18,386 bases of DNA from JABWAM01 sp964653025 (GTDB lineage: Bacteria; Verrucomicrobiota; Verrucomicrobiia; JABWAM01), in assembly GCA_964653025.1 (NCBI GenBank), contig CAZZBZ010000067.1, positions 1-18,386 on the forward strand, given 5' to 3'. This document shows positions 6,561-14,844 of this stretch, piece after piece. The notes under the pieces are model-generated. The model worked only from the letters and a program-made list of their open reading frames with translations. It made no database searches and was not told the DNA's origin. The translations under genes were made by a program, and so were the position numbers. Numbering within the stretch: position 1 is the stretch's first letter; the number at the start of each line of letters is the position of its first letter.

Positions 6561-7673
6561 TCATGCGAGCCCGTATTCCTCGGGGCGAATCGGGACGGGG
6601 CGGTTCGTGCGGATGGACTCGTAGCCCTTGAGGGCGCAGATCGTCGCGCGCGCGCCATCTACCGCGCCGACCGAGAAGCGACGGCCGTCGAGGATGTCCC
6701 GCGCAAAGGCGTCAATGACCTGGTCGTGCCCCTTGTCCACGAGGATCTTGTGCGCGGCGATCTGCGTGGCATGGTCCTGCTTCGCTGGGGGAGGGCGCTG
6801 ATCGAAAAGGCTCCGGTAAAGGGCGGTCATATCGCGACCGTTGCCGGGCAGGGGGGCGGATTTCGGGTCGAGAGCGAAGGTTAAGATCTCGTTGCCCGAC
6901 GGGCCATCCTGCCGCAACTCGAAGAAATGGTCCGCGATCAGGCTGGTGCGATTGCAGAAAACCTCCATGCTCTCCTTCGGATAGAAGAGGCCCCCCTTGC
7001 CACCACAGATCACGCTGGCCAGCGAACCGCCGGAAAACTTCAGGATCAGGAGGTTGTCGGTTTCCAGGGGGCCGGCGGCATAGATCTCGACCGGCTCCTC
7101 CCCGAGAAACCAGGCGAGCAGGTCGAAGATATGGCAGCCTTCCTGCAATAGGTGGCCGCCGCCATCCTCCAGGTTGAAGATGTACCCGGGGCGCACGTCG
7201 TGGTCATCCACGATCCGGTAGATGATGTTTGCGGGGCCGTTTTTGTAGCCGTGGAAGCGGCGCCTGGCCTCGATCATGATGGGAGAGAAACGGCGGTTGA
7301 ACCCCACACCGACATTCGCCGTCGAACCTTTGGCTATCCCGAGGATCCTCGCCGTTTCCGCAACGGTCATTGTCATGGGTTTTTCGACAAAGACATGCTT
7401 TCCCTTGGAAAGGGCCTTCTCGATGAACGCGGCGTGTGTCTGGCTCCGCGTGCCCACGAAAATGACATCAATGTCCGGATCGTCGAATACCTCGTCGGAA
7501 TTTGAGGCGCATTTCAACGGTTTGAACTCTGCCGCCCGCTGGCGAAGCAGGTCGGCGTTCAGGTCGCAAAGGGTGTGGATGCGATAGGATGGATTTCTCC
7601 GGATGTTGGGCAGGTGCTGCCGCCCCATGAAAGCGCCCACGCCGATAACGCCGACATTCAGTAGGTCGTTCAT
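6561..7673 (-). CDS. Gfo/Idh/MocA-family NAD(P)-dependent sugar oxidoreductase
   Basis: A 370-residue enzyme of the usual length for this family. The N-terminal Rossmann domain has VGVIGVGAFMGRQH (7-20), a GxGxxxG-type dinucleotide loop. E97-K98-P99 in VEKPMT is the family's signature, where the lysine takes part in catalysis. The C-terminal alpha/beta domain carries EGCHIFDLLAWFLG (178-191), matching the conserved G.H..D motif with H181 and D184 as likely catalytic/substrate-binding residues. Members oxidise or reduce a ring carbon of inositols, hexoses, uronic acids or amino sugars, so it fits a catabolic step for a sugar released by the neighbouring hydrolases; the exact substrate cannot be read. 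It starts at ATG 7671-7673, 14 bp after the transglutaminase-like gene's stop, so the two form an operon. Its stop codon shares the TGATCA palindrome with the converging GH42-like gene. Confidence 0.9.
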   Translation of the reverse strand: MNDLLNVGVIGVGAFMGRQHLPNIRRNPSYRIHTLCDLNADLLRQRAAEFKPLKCASNSDEVFDDPDIDVIFVGTRSQTHAAFIEKALSKGKHVFVEKPMTMTVAETARILGIAKGSTANVGVGFNRRFSPIMIEARRRFHGYKNGPANIIYRIVDDHDVRPGYIFNLEDGGGHLLQEGCHIFDLLAWFLGEEPVEIYAAGPLETDNLLILKFSGGSLASVICGGKGGLFYPKESMEVFCNRTSLIADHFFELRQDGPSGNEILTFALDPKSAPLPGNGRDMTALYRSLFDQRPPPAKQDHATQIAAHKILVDKGHDQVIDAFARDILDGRRFSVGAVDGARATICALKGYESIRTNRPVPIRPEEYGLA

Positions 7674-7687
7674 TCTGGATTCCGTGT

Positions 7688-8959
7688 TTAAGCAGCACCC
7701 GGTTTGGAAACACGGGAGGGCGCGACGGTTCCAAGGAACTTGGCAGGGTGCCCCGCAACGCCGAAGTGGTTTCGCGCGCGGAATCGCCAGTCAAAAGACC
7801 CCTTCCGAAGGGGCATGGGGAACTCGGCCGGGATCCGTCGCCATGGCCCCGATGCGCTCATCTCAAAATGCGAGAAGTTTGGCATGAGGGTTTTTAGGAA
7901 AATCCGCGGCGCCTCGGTTTTGGAATGTCGGATCCAAACCGCCACGTGGTTGAGCGGCGGGTTGAAGTTGTCGGGGGAGGTGGTTTCCACCAGTCGGCGC
8001 TCGGAAAAGTAGCTGACGACCTTGTTCTGATGGCGCCAGGGGCGCTTCCCGTTCCACCGGTCCCGCCACAACAGGACCAGATGGCTGCGATCCACATAGG
8101 GATCGGTCAGGAAGCGGTTGCTCAGCAGGGCCACGCCCCAGAAGTACACTGAGGGATTCAGCACCGTGGGATGGCGGGAAGCGGGCATGGTGCGCTCCTC
8201 GCAAATCTCGTGGCGGCAGGCGTCTTCCTCTACTCCGTAATGGACCATGAGGTCCCGTCCTCCATTCGCGATGCCCGCTTGGCGGACTTCGAGGAATCCC
8301 AAGGGAACGCCCGGCTGGCGCCGATGGGAAAACCACGCAACGAGGAGGGGATCCAGAACGACCCATTTCTGGAACTCATCGTTCCAGACTTCGCAGACCA
8401 TGTGGGGGTTGCTGTTGGCGGCATGGTCGGCGCCGACGTTGAGTATCCGCGCGACCCATCCTGCCGCTGCGGCAAAAACCGTGTACAGGTAGGCATAATG
8501 GCTGCAGAACCAGAAACGGTTGGTCCGGCAAACCGTCCAGAGGCCGAGATGGCGAAGAACAGAGGTGGGCGGGCGGCACGGGAATAGCTCGGTCCGGAGA
8601 AGGCGGAGCAGAGTGCGCTGTTGCTCCCACTGGGTCCTGCCCTTGAGATGGCGGACCACGGGATGGCGTTTGCGGAGCTCCTGGATTTTCGGCTCGTGAA
8701 AAAGTGCGTGCTGGAAGGGGAACTGCGGGCGAAATACGCGTCCCACCTCCCGCCGATGGAGGAGGATATGACGGTCGCTGGACGAGAACGCCAGCGGACG
8801 GGTTGAGGTCACGGGACGGATCCATGCGGCCCTGCAGGCGGGGCATCCCGTGCGTTCAGCCGAAACGGGAAAGCAGAGGAATTTTCCGCACAGCGGACAG
8901 GGGGCGTCCTCCCGTTGGGACTTGCGATCGGCGGCGAGGGCTGAAAACGGGCGGGTCAT
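7688..8959 (-). CDS. Zinc-ribbon plus transglutaminase-fold protein
   Basis: A 423-residue protein with two recognisable parts. Residues 21-42 hold two CxxC-type pairs (CPLC at 21-24, CPAC at 39-42), like a zinc ribbon. Residues about 145-210 match the transglutaminase/protease core: C152 in FWFCSHYAYLYTVFAAAAGW, H186 in NPHMVCEVWNDE and D203 in WVVLDPLL are correctly ordered for a Cys-His-Asp triad. Around 220-423 is a region without recognised motifs, rich in Trp and Arg, that may bind a substrate. Transglutaminase-fold enzymes in bacteria are mostly cysteine proteases, amidases or crosslinkers; which applies is unknown. There is no signal peptide, so it should act inside the cell. The start is ATG 8957-8959; it is the promoter-proximal gene of the pair with the oxidoreductase and faces the rhamnosidase operon across about 295 bp. 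Confidence 0.75.
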   Translation of the reverse strand: MTRPFSALAADRKSQREDAPCPLCGKFLCFPVSAERTGCPACRAAWIRPVTSTRPLAFSSSDRHILLHRREVGRVFRPQFPFQHALFHEPKIQELRKRHPVVRHLKGRTQWEQQRTLLRLLRTELFPCRPPTSVLRHLGLWTVCRTNRFWFCSHYAYLYTVFAAAAGWVARILNVGADHAANSNPHMVCEVWNDEFQKWVVLDPLLVAWFSHRRQPGVPLGFLEVRQAGIANGGRDLMVHYGVEEDACRHEICEERTMPASRHPTVLNPSVYFWGVALLSNRFLTDPYVDRSHLVLLWRDRWNGKRPWRHQNKVVSYFSERRLVETTSPDNFNPPLNHVAVWIRHSKTEAPRIFLKTLMPNFSHFEMSASGPWRRIPAEFPMPLRKGSFDWRFRARNHFGVAGHPAKFLGTVAPSRVSKPGAA

Positions 8960-9254
8960 GAGTGGAAATGATAAAATCTACGGTCGCGCGATCCTTGGAA
9001 GAAGGGTCGAACCAATGAAAAATTTGCGGGTTGTCAGGGGGTTGCCTTGTTTCATCCCCGAGTGCATCATGATGTTCTGTGGAATGAGGGGCGAGGGCAA
9101 GGCAAAGGAGAGGGCTGAAAATTGAGATAAATCGGCAACCGTTGAACTCGCCAGAGGCGGGCAAACCCAACAACCTGATCAGATTTCCCGCGATGAGCAC
9201 GATCCGTTGCGCGCAACCCGGCGAATACGACGCCATCCAACGCTTTCTTTTCCG
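8960..9254. promoter_or_regulatory. Divergent intergenic region between transglutaminase-like and GH78 genes
   Basis: The 295-bp gap must carry promoters for both directions. Two short perfect palindromes stand out: TCGCGCGA at 8984-8991, 24 bp before the minus-strand ATG, and GTTGCGCGCAAC at 9206-9217, 37 bp before the plus-strand ATG; a third, CATCATGATG, is at 9065-9074. These could be operator sites. I could not find a convincing -35/-10 pair on either strand, and no gene fits here. Confidence 0.4.
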
Positions 9255-11975
9255 ATGAAATCGAAACTCCAAACTGCGGGTGCGCCCACGAACCTCCATT
9301 GCGAGTACTTTACGAACCCCCTCGGTCTCGACGAACTCCGGCCGAGGCTTTCCTGGCTCGTGAGCGATGAACGCCGTGGTGCGGTCCAGACCGCCTATCA
9401 GGTTCGGGTGGCTTCCTCCCAGGAAATGCTGGCCAAGGAGGGGGCCGACCTTTGGGAGAGCGGTCGCGTGAAGTCCAGCCAGTCCGTGCATGTCGTCTAC
9501 GAGGGCGCGCCCCTGGCTTCCTGCCAACGCGTGTGGTGGCGCGTGCGGACATGGGATGCCGGGGGGGAGCCTTCGCCATGGAGCGAGCCGTCATGGTGGG
9601 AGATGGGCCTACTCGCCCGGAAGGAGTGGCAGGGCCAATGGATCGGATCGCCCCTCGTCGGCGGCGGGCGCACCAGCTCGCCCTGTCCCTATCTCCGACG
9701 AGGTTTCATTGCTGACAAACCCTTGCGCGCGGCGCGCCTCTATGCCACCGCGCTCGGACTTTACGATTTTTTCCTCAATGGACGGCCGGTTGACGACCGC
9801 GTCTTCGCCCCGGGATGGACCGAATACACGAAGCGTGTTCCCTATCAGGTATACGATGTGACGGACCTGCTCCAGGCCGGCGAAAATGTGCTGGGCGCGA
9901 TCCTCGGCGACGGGTGGTATTGCGGCCACATTGCGTGGTGGGACCGCCAGGTCTACGGCGACCGCCCCCGGTTGCTCGCCCAGCTCCGACTCGATTTCAC
10001 GGACGGCAGTCGCGCGACGATTGCCACGGATGGCGCGTGGAAATGGGCCGCGGGGCCGATCCTCGAGTCGGACATGATCATGGGTGAGTGTTACGATGCG
10101 CGCCGTGAGATGGAGGGCTGGGGGCGCATCGGGTTCGACGACGCGAAATGGTCGCCGGTGGAAATCTTCAAGGACCCGGGCATCGCTCTCGTGGCGCAAT
10201 GCGGTCCGCCGGTGCGACGGATCGAGGAGCGGGCTCCCGTCCGAAAGACGGTGGCCGAGAAGGATCTCTACGGCCGGCCCGCGTGGATCTTCGACCTCGG
10301 GCAAAACATAGTGGGCCGCGTCCGCCTAAAAATCCGAGGCAAGCCCGGCACCATGGTGCGCCTGCGCTACGGCGAAATGTTGCAGGCCGACGGCTCGCTC
10401 TACACCGCCAACCTTCGCAGCGCGCGCGCGACCGATTACTACACGCTCAAGGGAGGCTGCGTGGAGACCTACGAACCGCGCTTCACTTTCCACGGCTTCC
10501 GCTATGTCGAGGTTTCCGATCAGTTTGACCAGATCGCCTCCGCCGACGTCACGGGCGTCGTGCTCCACTCCGACACGCCGACAACGGGCGAGTTTGAGTG
10601 TTCCCACCCGCTCGTCAACCAGCTCCAGAGCAACATCCGCTGGGGTCAGAAGGGCAATTTTCTGGAAGTGCCCACCGACTGTCCGCAGCGTGACGAGCGC
10701 CTCGGCTGGATGGGCGACGCGCAGGTCTTTACCCGCACCGCCGCCTTCAACATGGATGTGGCGGCCTTCTTCACCAAGTGGCAGCAGGACATCGCCGATG
10801 CCCAGTCGCGGCGCGGCGAGTTCACCAAGATCAGCCCCCATGTGATGGACACGGAGGACGGCGGCCCGGCGTGGGCCGATGGCGGCATTATCTGTCCCTG
10901 GACGATTCATCTCTGCTTCGGCGACACGCGTTTGCTTGAGCGCCACTACGCCTCGCTGGTCCGTTTCGTCGAATCGATGCGCGCATCGAGCCAAGACCTG
11001 ATCCGCGCCCACGAGCGTTCCAAGGGCTTCCACGGCTTCGGCGACTGGTTGGCGGTCGACGCCGTGGAACGCGACAGGACCCCCACGCCCAAATCGCTGA
11101 TCGGCACCGCCTACTTCGCGCACGACGCACGCCTGCTCTCGCGCATCGCGACCCGGATCGGAAAAAAGGCTGATGCTCACAAGTACGCCAAGCTCGCCTC
11201 GGAAATCCGCGCCGCCTTCAACCGCGAGTTCGTCACACCTGGGGGCCGTGTCGTCGGCCATACGCAGACCGGCTACCTGCTGGCGCTGGGCTTTGATCTG
11301 TTACCGGAAGCGAAGCGTGCCGCGGCGGTTGAGCATCTCGTCAGCGACATTGAACGCCGCGGCAACCATCTCTCTACCGGTTTTGTCGGTACGCCGCTGC
11401 TGGCGCCCGTCCTCAGCCGGTTTGGCAGGACGGATGTCGCCTACCGCCTGCTCTTGCAGGAGACCTATCCCTCATGGCTCTACACGGTGAAACAGGGCGC
11501 CACGACGATGTGGGAGCGGTGGAACAGCTGGACGAAGGAGCAGGGCTTCGGCGACGTCGCCATGAACTCCTTCAATCACTATGCCTATGGCGCGATCGGC
11601 GAGTGGATCTATGCCGTGGTGGGCGGGATCGACCTCGACCCGGAGCGCCCCGGCTACCGGCACATCCGCCTGGCACCCCGTCCGGGCGGCGGACTAACGC
11701 ACGCCCGAGCGAGCCTGCGTTCGATCCACGGCCTGATCGAGTGTCGCTGGCGGATTCGCAATAAGAAGTTCTTTCTCGACGTGACGATTCCCGCCAACAC
11801 CACCGCCACGGTGCGCGTGCCGACGAGGAGCCCGAAGGCGGTCACCGAAGGGGGCTGTCCCGCCGCGAAGGCGGCGGGCCTCCGTCTCGTCGCCATGGAA
11901 AAGGAGGCGGCGATTTTTGAAACGGGTGCCGGCCGCTACACCTTTGCGGCACCGGCCGCCGACGGATCAATATGA
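9255..11975 (+). CDS. Alpha-L-rhamnosidase, glycoside hydrolase family 78
   Basis: A 906-residue GH78 enzyme that removes terminal alpha-L-rhamnose with inversion. Order of parts: N-terminal beta-sandwich (TNLHCEYFTNPLGLDELRP, near residue 12); rhamnosidase N domain with the DGWYCG motif at 219-224; concanavalin-like rhamnosidase domain starting at DLGQN (347); the (alpha/alpha)6 catalytic domain with TDCPQRDERLGWMGD (474-488); and a C-terminal beta domain. By comparison with characterised GH78 enzymes, E481 is the general acid and E754 in GATTMWERW the general base, with D475, W485 and D488 in the sugar pocket; all are present, so it should be active. No signal peptide is visible. ATG at 9255-9257 is preferred over an upstream TTG at 9207 because family similarity starts just after it. 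It is the first gene of a plus-strand operon and overlaps the next by ATGA. Confidence 0.93.
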   Translation: MKSKLQTAGAPTNLHCEYFTNPLGLDELRPRLSWLVSDERRGAVQTAYQVRVASSQEMLAKEGADLWESGRVKSSQSVHVVYEGAPLASCQRVWWRVRTWDAGGEPSPWSEPSWWEMGLLARKEWQGQWIGSPLVGGGRTSSPCPYLRRGFIADKPLRAARLYATALGLYDFFLNGRPVDDRVFAPGWTEYTKRVPYQVYDVTDLLQAGENVLGAILGDGWYCGHIAWWDRQVYGDRPRLLAQLRLDFTDGSRATIATDGAWKWAAGPILESDMIMGECYDARREMEGWGRIGFDDAKWSPVEIFKDPGIALVAQCGPPVRRIEERAPVRKTVAEKDLYGRPAWIFDLGQNIVGRVRLKIRGKPGTMVRLRYGEMLQADGSLYTANLRSARATDYYTLKGGCVETYEPRFTFHGFRYVEVSDQFDQIASADVTGVVLHSDTPTTGEFECSHPLVNQLQSNIRWGQKGNFLEVPTDCPQRDERLGWMGDAQVFTRTAAFNMDVAAFFTKWQQDIADAQSRRGEFTKISPHVMDTEDGGPAWADGGIICPWTIHLCFGDTRLLERHYASLVRFVESMRASSQDLIRAHERSKGFHGFGDWLAVDAVERDRTPTPKSLIGTAYFAHDARLLSRIATRIGKKADAHKYAKLASEIRAAFNREFVTPGGRVVGHTQTGYLLALGFDLLPEAKRAAAVEHLVSDIERRGNHLSTGFVGTPLLAPVLSRFGRTDVAYRLLLQETYPSWLYTVKQGATTMWERWNSWTKEQGFGDVAMNSFNHYAYGAIGEWIYAVVGGIDLDPERPGYRHIRLAPRPGGGLTHARASLRSIHGLIECRWRIRNKKFFLDVTIPANTTATVRVPTRSPKAVTEGGCPAAKAAGLRLVAMEKEAAIFETGAGRYTFAAPAADGSI

Positions 11976-12916
11976 AAACCGGCGTCTCCTACATGGGGCA
12001 CCACGATCCCGCGCACCTCGAAACCGACCTGCGGGAGATGGTGAGCCTGCAACTCGACGATGTTCTTGTCGCGATGCAGGAGAATGATTTCGTCCATTTC
12101 ACCGGCAAGGTTCGTTTCGCCCCGGAGATTGCGCGTCGTCACGGGGTGCGCCCCATCGCCATCTTCTGGGGGGCGCTGAACCTTTTTGGTGGTGGCCGAT
12201 CCAGCCAGTTTTTGCTGGAACACCCGGAGGGTTTTCAGGTTGCGCGGGACGGAACCCATCGTCCCGCGGGCTGTTACGTTAACCCCGCCTGCGTCGGCCG
12301 CATCCAGGAGATGATCGATCTTTCCGTTCAAGCCGGGTTTGCGGGGTACTTCGTGGACGAGCCTACGCCACTCGGCGACTGTTTTTGCAAGTCCTGCCGC
12401 CGTCAGTTCCAGGAATGGTACGACGCCGATCTGGCGGCCGCGACTTCCGCGCGGCAGGCGGAGTTCCGCCAGCGCTGTGTCGTAGACTACGTGAAGCGCA
12501 TCGCCGACTACTGCAAGGCCCGTCACCCGGGGATCGAGACGATGACCTGCCTGATGCCGTGCGACCGATCGATGTGGGAAGCCGCCTCAGGGATCGGAAA
12601 CCTCGACAACCTGGGTACCGATATTTATTGGGTGAACGAAAAGCGCGACGTCGAGGAGATGACTCCCATGGTACGCGAGCTCGCCGCCCTCTGCCGACGG
12701 ACGGGAAAGATCCATCACGAGTGGCTGCAATGCTGGCATGCCCGGCGGGGAAACGAGTCCCGTATCCTGGAACAGGGTAGGATCCTGATCCGCGAAAAAC
12801 CGGATGCCCTCTATGTCTGGGCGTGGAAAGGACAGGCGGGGACCACCGAGACCTGTGATGACCCCGCGACCGCATGGCAGGCTGCATGCAAGGTTTTGGA
12901 GTTGGCCAAGTCCTGA
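11972..12916 (+). CDS. Small TIM-barrel glycosidase-like protein with CxCxxC motif
   Basis: A 314-residue protein I cannot name, with a pattern fitting a single TIM barrel. Beta-strand-like segments include MKTGVSYMG (1-9), GVRPIAIFWGALN (58-70), GFAGYFVDEP (122-131), NLGTDIYWV (213-221) and ALYVWAWKGQ (279-288). Y126-FVDEP ends with D129-E130, where clan GH-A enzymes place the acid/base, and is followed by C137-F-C139-K-S-C142 and F146, the same Cys signature as the GH42-like protein at 4476-6560; relatives use such cysteines to bind zinc. It lacks the trimerisation and C-terminal domains of that larger protein. It starts at ATG 11972 inside the rhamnosidase stop (ATGA), so translation is probably coupled. 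A glycosidase or sugar-processing role with the rhamnosidase is inferred; the substrate is unknown. Confidence 0.65.
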   Translation: MKTGVSYMGHHDPAHLETDLREMVSLQLDDVLVAMQENDFVHFTGKVRFAPEIARRHGVRPIAIFWGALNLFGGGRSSQFLLEHPEGFQVARDGTHRPAGCYVNPACVGRIQEMIDLSVQAGFAGYFVDEPTPLGDCFCKSCRRQFQEWYDADLAAATSARQAEFRQRCVVDYVKRIADYCKARHPGIETMTCLMPCDRSMWEAASGIGNLDNLGTDIYWVNEKRDVEEMTPMVRELAALCRRTGKIHHEWLQCWHARRGNESRILEQGRILIREKPDALYVWAWKGQAGTTETCDDPATAWQAACKVLELAKS

Positions 12917-12969
12917 TCCGCACCCCGCCCTCCAAACGTCCCGTTCGATTTACAGCAACCCAAGTATCC

Positions 12970-12975
12970 AAGGAG
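12970..12975 (+). promoter_or_regulatory. Ribosome binding site AAGGAG deciding the isomerase-like start
   Basis: AAGGAG sits 6 bases before ATG 12982-12984, the only clear canonical Shine-Dalgarno site I found in the window. It fixes this start over an in-frame upstream ATG at 12874 that lies inside the previous gene. Confidence 0.75.
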
Positions 12976-12981
12976 ATCTCC

Positions 12982-14841
12982 ATGCCCCTCTACGAATGCC
13001 GCAAGCACGCCCTCAACAGGATCCAGGTTAAACCCGAATGGCGCGATGCCGTAGTCGTGGGGCCACAGGCTGTCTGCCAGGCGATTCTTCGCCTCGTCAG
13101 CGAGCGCCAGATGCGCCCGTGCCCGCTGCGCATCGCCTTTGAGGGATGGTATGGCATTGATTGGCCGGCGATCCGTGCCACGCTGGAGCGCCTCGCCGCG
13201 GCTTCCGGTTTGAAACTCGATTTTCGTTCCGCCGTCGCGCTGTACAAGCCGGTCGCGGAACTCGATGCCTACAAGCGCCAGTTTACCGAGACCGACGATC
13301 CCGGGTTCGGGGTGGTTAATGCCGATGGCCATATCGTGGACCTGATGGACGAGGCCCGGCTCCAGGCGCTGGGCACCGTCCTCGACCAGGCGGGGAAGGG
13401 GAGCGGGAGCGTTCCGGATGCGATCATCGTTTACGGCCCGGGCGCCGCTGTCCCGACGCTGGGCAAGCGCTACGACCTGCGCTTTTACTTCGACAAGACA
13501 CGCCAGCCCATTCTCTGGGAGATGTGGGAGGGGAAACTTATTCCTTTCGGCATGGAGACCCCCAAGGCGAACTACGGGTGGAAGGACTACTACTACTGCG
13601 ATTACTACCTCCTCGACCGCCAGAAGGAGCATGCGTTGCGGGAGATGGATTTTTGGGTGGAGGGAATCACGGCCGAGAGTCTGAAGCTGGTGCCGCGCGC
13701 CGCCTACGACGGCATCCTGCAGACGCTCGTCCAGTATCCGGTCAAGGAGGTTCCCATCTTCCAGCCGGGACCGTGGGGCGCCTACCGCTACAAGGACCTG
13801 ACGGAGCTGTTCGAGGTACCCGGGCTGGAGTGTAACGCGTGGAACGAGCTCGCCGGCCCCGAACTGAGCATGCTGGTGGATATCGGCGGTACCGCGCCGT
13901 TGAACATGCCCACCATGAACCTGATGCAGTACGCCGACCGATTTGTGGGGCCCTACCTGAACGCCACCTATCCGGGTCTCTTTCCCATGGACGTGTGGCT
14001 CGACGATGGCTACTTCCCCAAGCCGACCCCGGCCGAGCGCATCAGCATGCCGATCCATAACCATCCCGGGACCGACTACGTCCGCAAGCATTTCAAGGAG
14101 CCCCTTGGCCGCTACGAGACCTATTACATCGCCGAGGCGTACGAGGGTGCGAACACCTGGATGGGGCTCAAGGACGACGCCGACACCGAGGAGTGGGAGC
14201 GCCTCTGCCGCGATTCCAACAACCTGAAGATCATCCCCAACTGGAAGGACTACGTCGCCAATTGGAGTTCCAATGTCGGCGACCTCTACCTCATCCCGCC
14301 CGGGACGATCCACGCCCACGGGGGCAACCAAATGGTGCTGGAGATGGACACCTGTCCCAGCATCGCGGCCACGGAATATTCGTTCTTCCTCTACGACTTC
14401 GCCCGCCCCACTTGGGATGACAAGACCAAGACCATGACGGCGAAGCCCTGTCGCATGCACCTTGAACACGGGTTCGACAACGAGAAGTGGTGCCGGGAGT
14501 CCTGGGTGCGCGACCACCTGCGTCCGCGCCCGATAGTCGTTCGCTGGACCAAGGAGTATGCCATGGACCGCTACGGCTCCGATCCCCGCATGCCCTTCGA
14601 GATCGAGCGCTTTCATTTCGAGAAGCGGGCGGAGAACGACACCGAGGGGCGTTTCCTCAACATCGTCACCCTGACCGTGGGCAAGCGTGTGTTGGTTCGC
14701 TCGAAGGCCCACCCCGAACGATCGAACGAGATGGTGAAGTTTCAATCATTGCTGGTGCCTGCCGGTTTCGGCCCCTACGAGTTCGTCAATCTCGAGGGAG
14801 GCGCCTGCACGGTCGTACAACTGCGCTGGAAGCGAGGTTGA
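12982..14841 (+). CDS. Type I mannose-6-phosphate-isomerase-like protein with N-terminal kinase-like domain
   Basis: A 619-residue fusion. The C-terminal half is a type I phosphomannose-isomerase-like cupin: SMPIHNHPGTDYVRKHF (355-371), PLGRYETYYI (374-383), NTWMGLKDDAD (391-401) and LYLIPPGTIHAHGG (435-448). By alignment in mind with known enzymes the metal ligands would be H359 (usually Gln), H361, E379 and H444. The later QQPS..TYRLYDF.R region reads DTCPSIAATEYSFFLYDFARP (456-476 region). Residues about 45-190 resemble a uridine-kinase-like P-loop fold (VPDAIIVYGPGA, YDLRFYFDKTRQPILWE), but the Walker A position reads IAFEGWYGIDW with no GKS/T, so nucleotide phosphorylation is unlikely. 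It may isomerise a ketose/aldose sugar or its phosphate; the substrate is unknown. It lies 65 bp after the TIM-barrel gene and 3 bp before the FIST gene in the same operon. Confidence 0.75.
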   Translation: MPLYECRKHALNRIQVKPEWRDAVVVGPQAVCQAILRLVSERQMRPCPLRIAFEGWYGIDWPAIRATLERLAAASGLKLDFRSAVALYKPVAELDAYKRQFTETDDPGFGVVNADGHIVDLMDEARLQALGTVLDQAGKGSGSVPDAIIVYGPGAAVPTLGKRYDLRFYFDKTRQPILWEMWEGKLIPFGMETPKANYGWKDYYYCDYYLLDRQKEHALREMDFWVEGITAESLKLVPRAAYDGILQTLVQYPVKEVPIFQPGPWGAYRYKDLTELFEVPGLECNAWNELAGPELSMLVDIGGTAPLNMPTMNLMQYADRFVGPYLNATYPGLFPMDVWLDDGYFPKPTPAERISMPIHNHPGTDYVRKHFKEPLGRYETYYIAEAYEGANTWMGLKDDADTEEWERLCRDSNNLKIIPNWKDYVANWSSNVGDLYLIPPGTIHAHGGNQMVLEMDTCPSIAATEYSFFLYDFARPTWDDKTKTMTAKPCRMHLEHGFDNEKWCRESWVRDHLRPRPIVVRWTKEYAMDRYGSDPRMPFEIERFHFEKRAENDTEGRFLNIVTLTVGKRVLVRSKAHPERSNEMVKFQSLLVPAGFGPYEFVNLEGGACTVVQLRWKRG

Positions 14842-14844
14842 GGG

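Noticed and set aside
6540..6600. Bidirectional terminator between converging genes
   Set aside because: The stop codons abut and no stem-loop followed by a T-run is visible there.
9207..9254. TTG start giving 16 extra residues to the rhamnosidase
   Set aside because: The added residues are Arg-rich and unlike GH78 N-termini; ATG 9255 lies just before the conserved region.
12874..12981. Upstream extension of the isomerase-like gene
   Set aside because: It overlaps the previous gene, and a clear AAGGAG precedes the internal ATG 12982.
12811..14745. 644-codon open frame on the minus strand opposite the isomerase-like gene
   Set aside because: It is antisense to a gene with clear family motifs and a good ribosome site; long shadow frames are expected in G+C-rich coding DNA and its translation shows no domain pattern.
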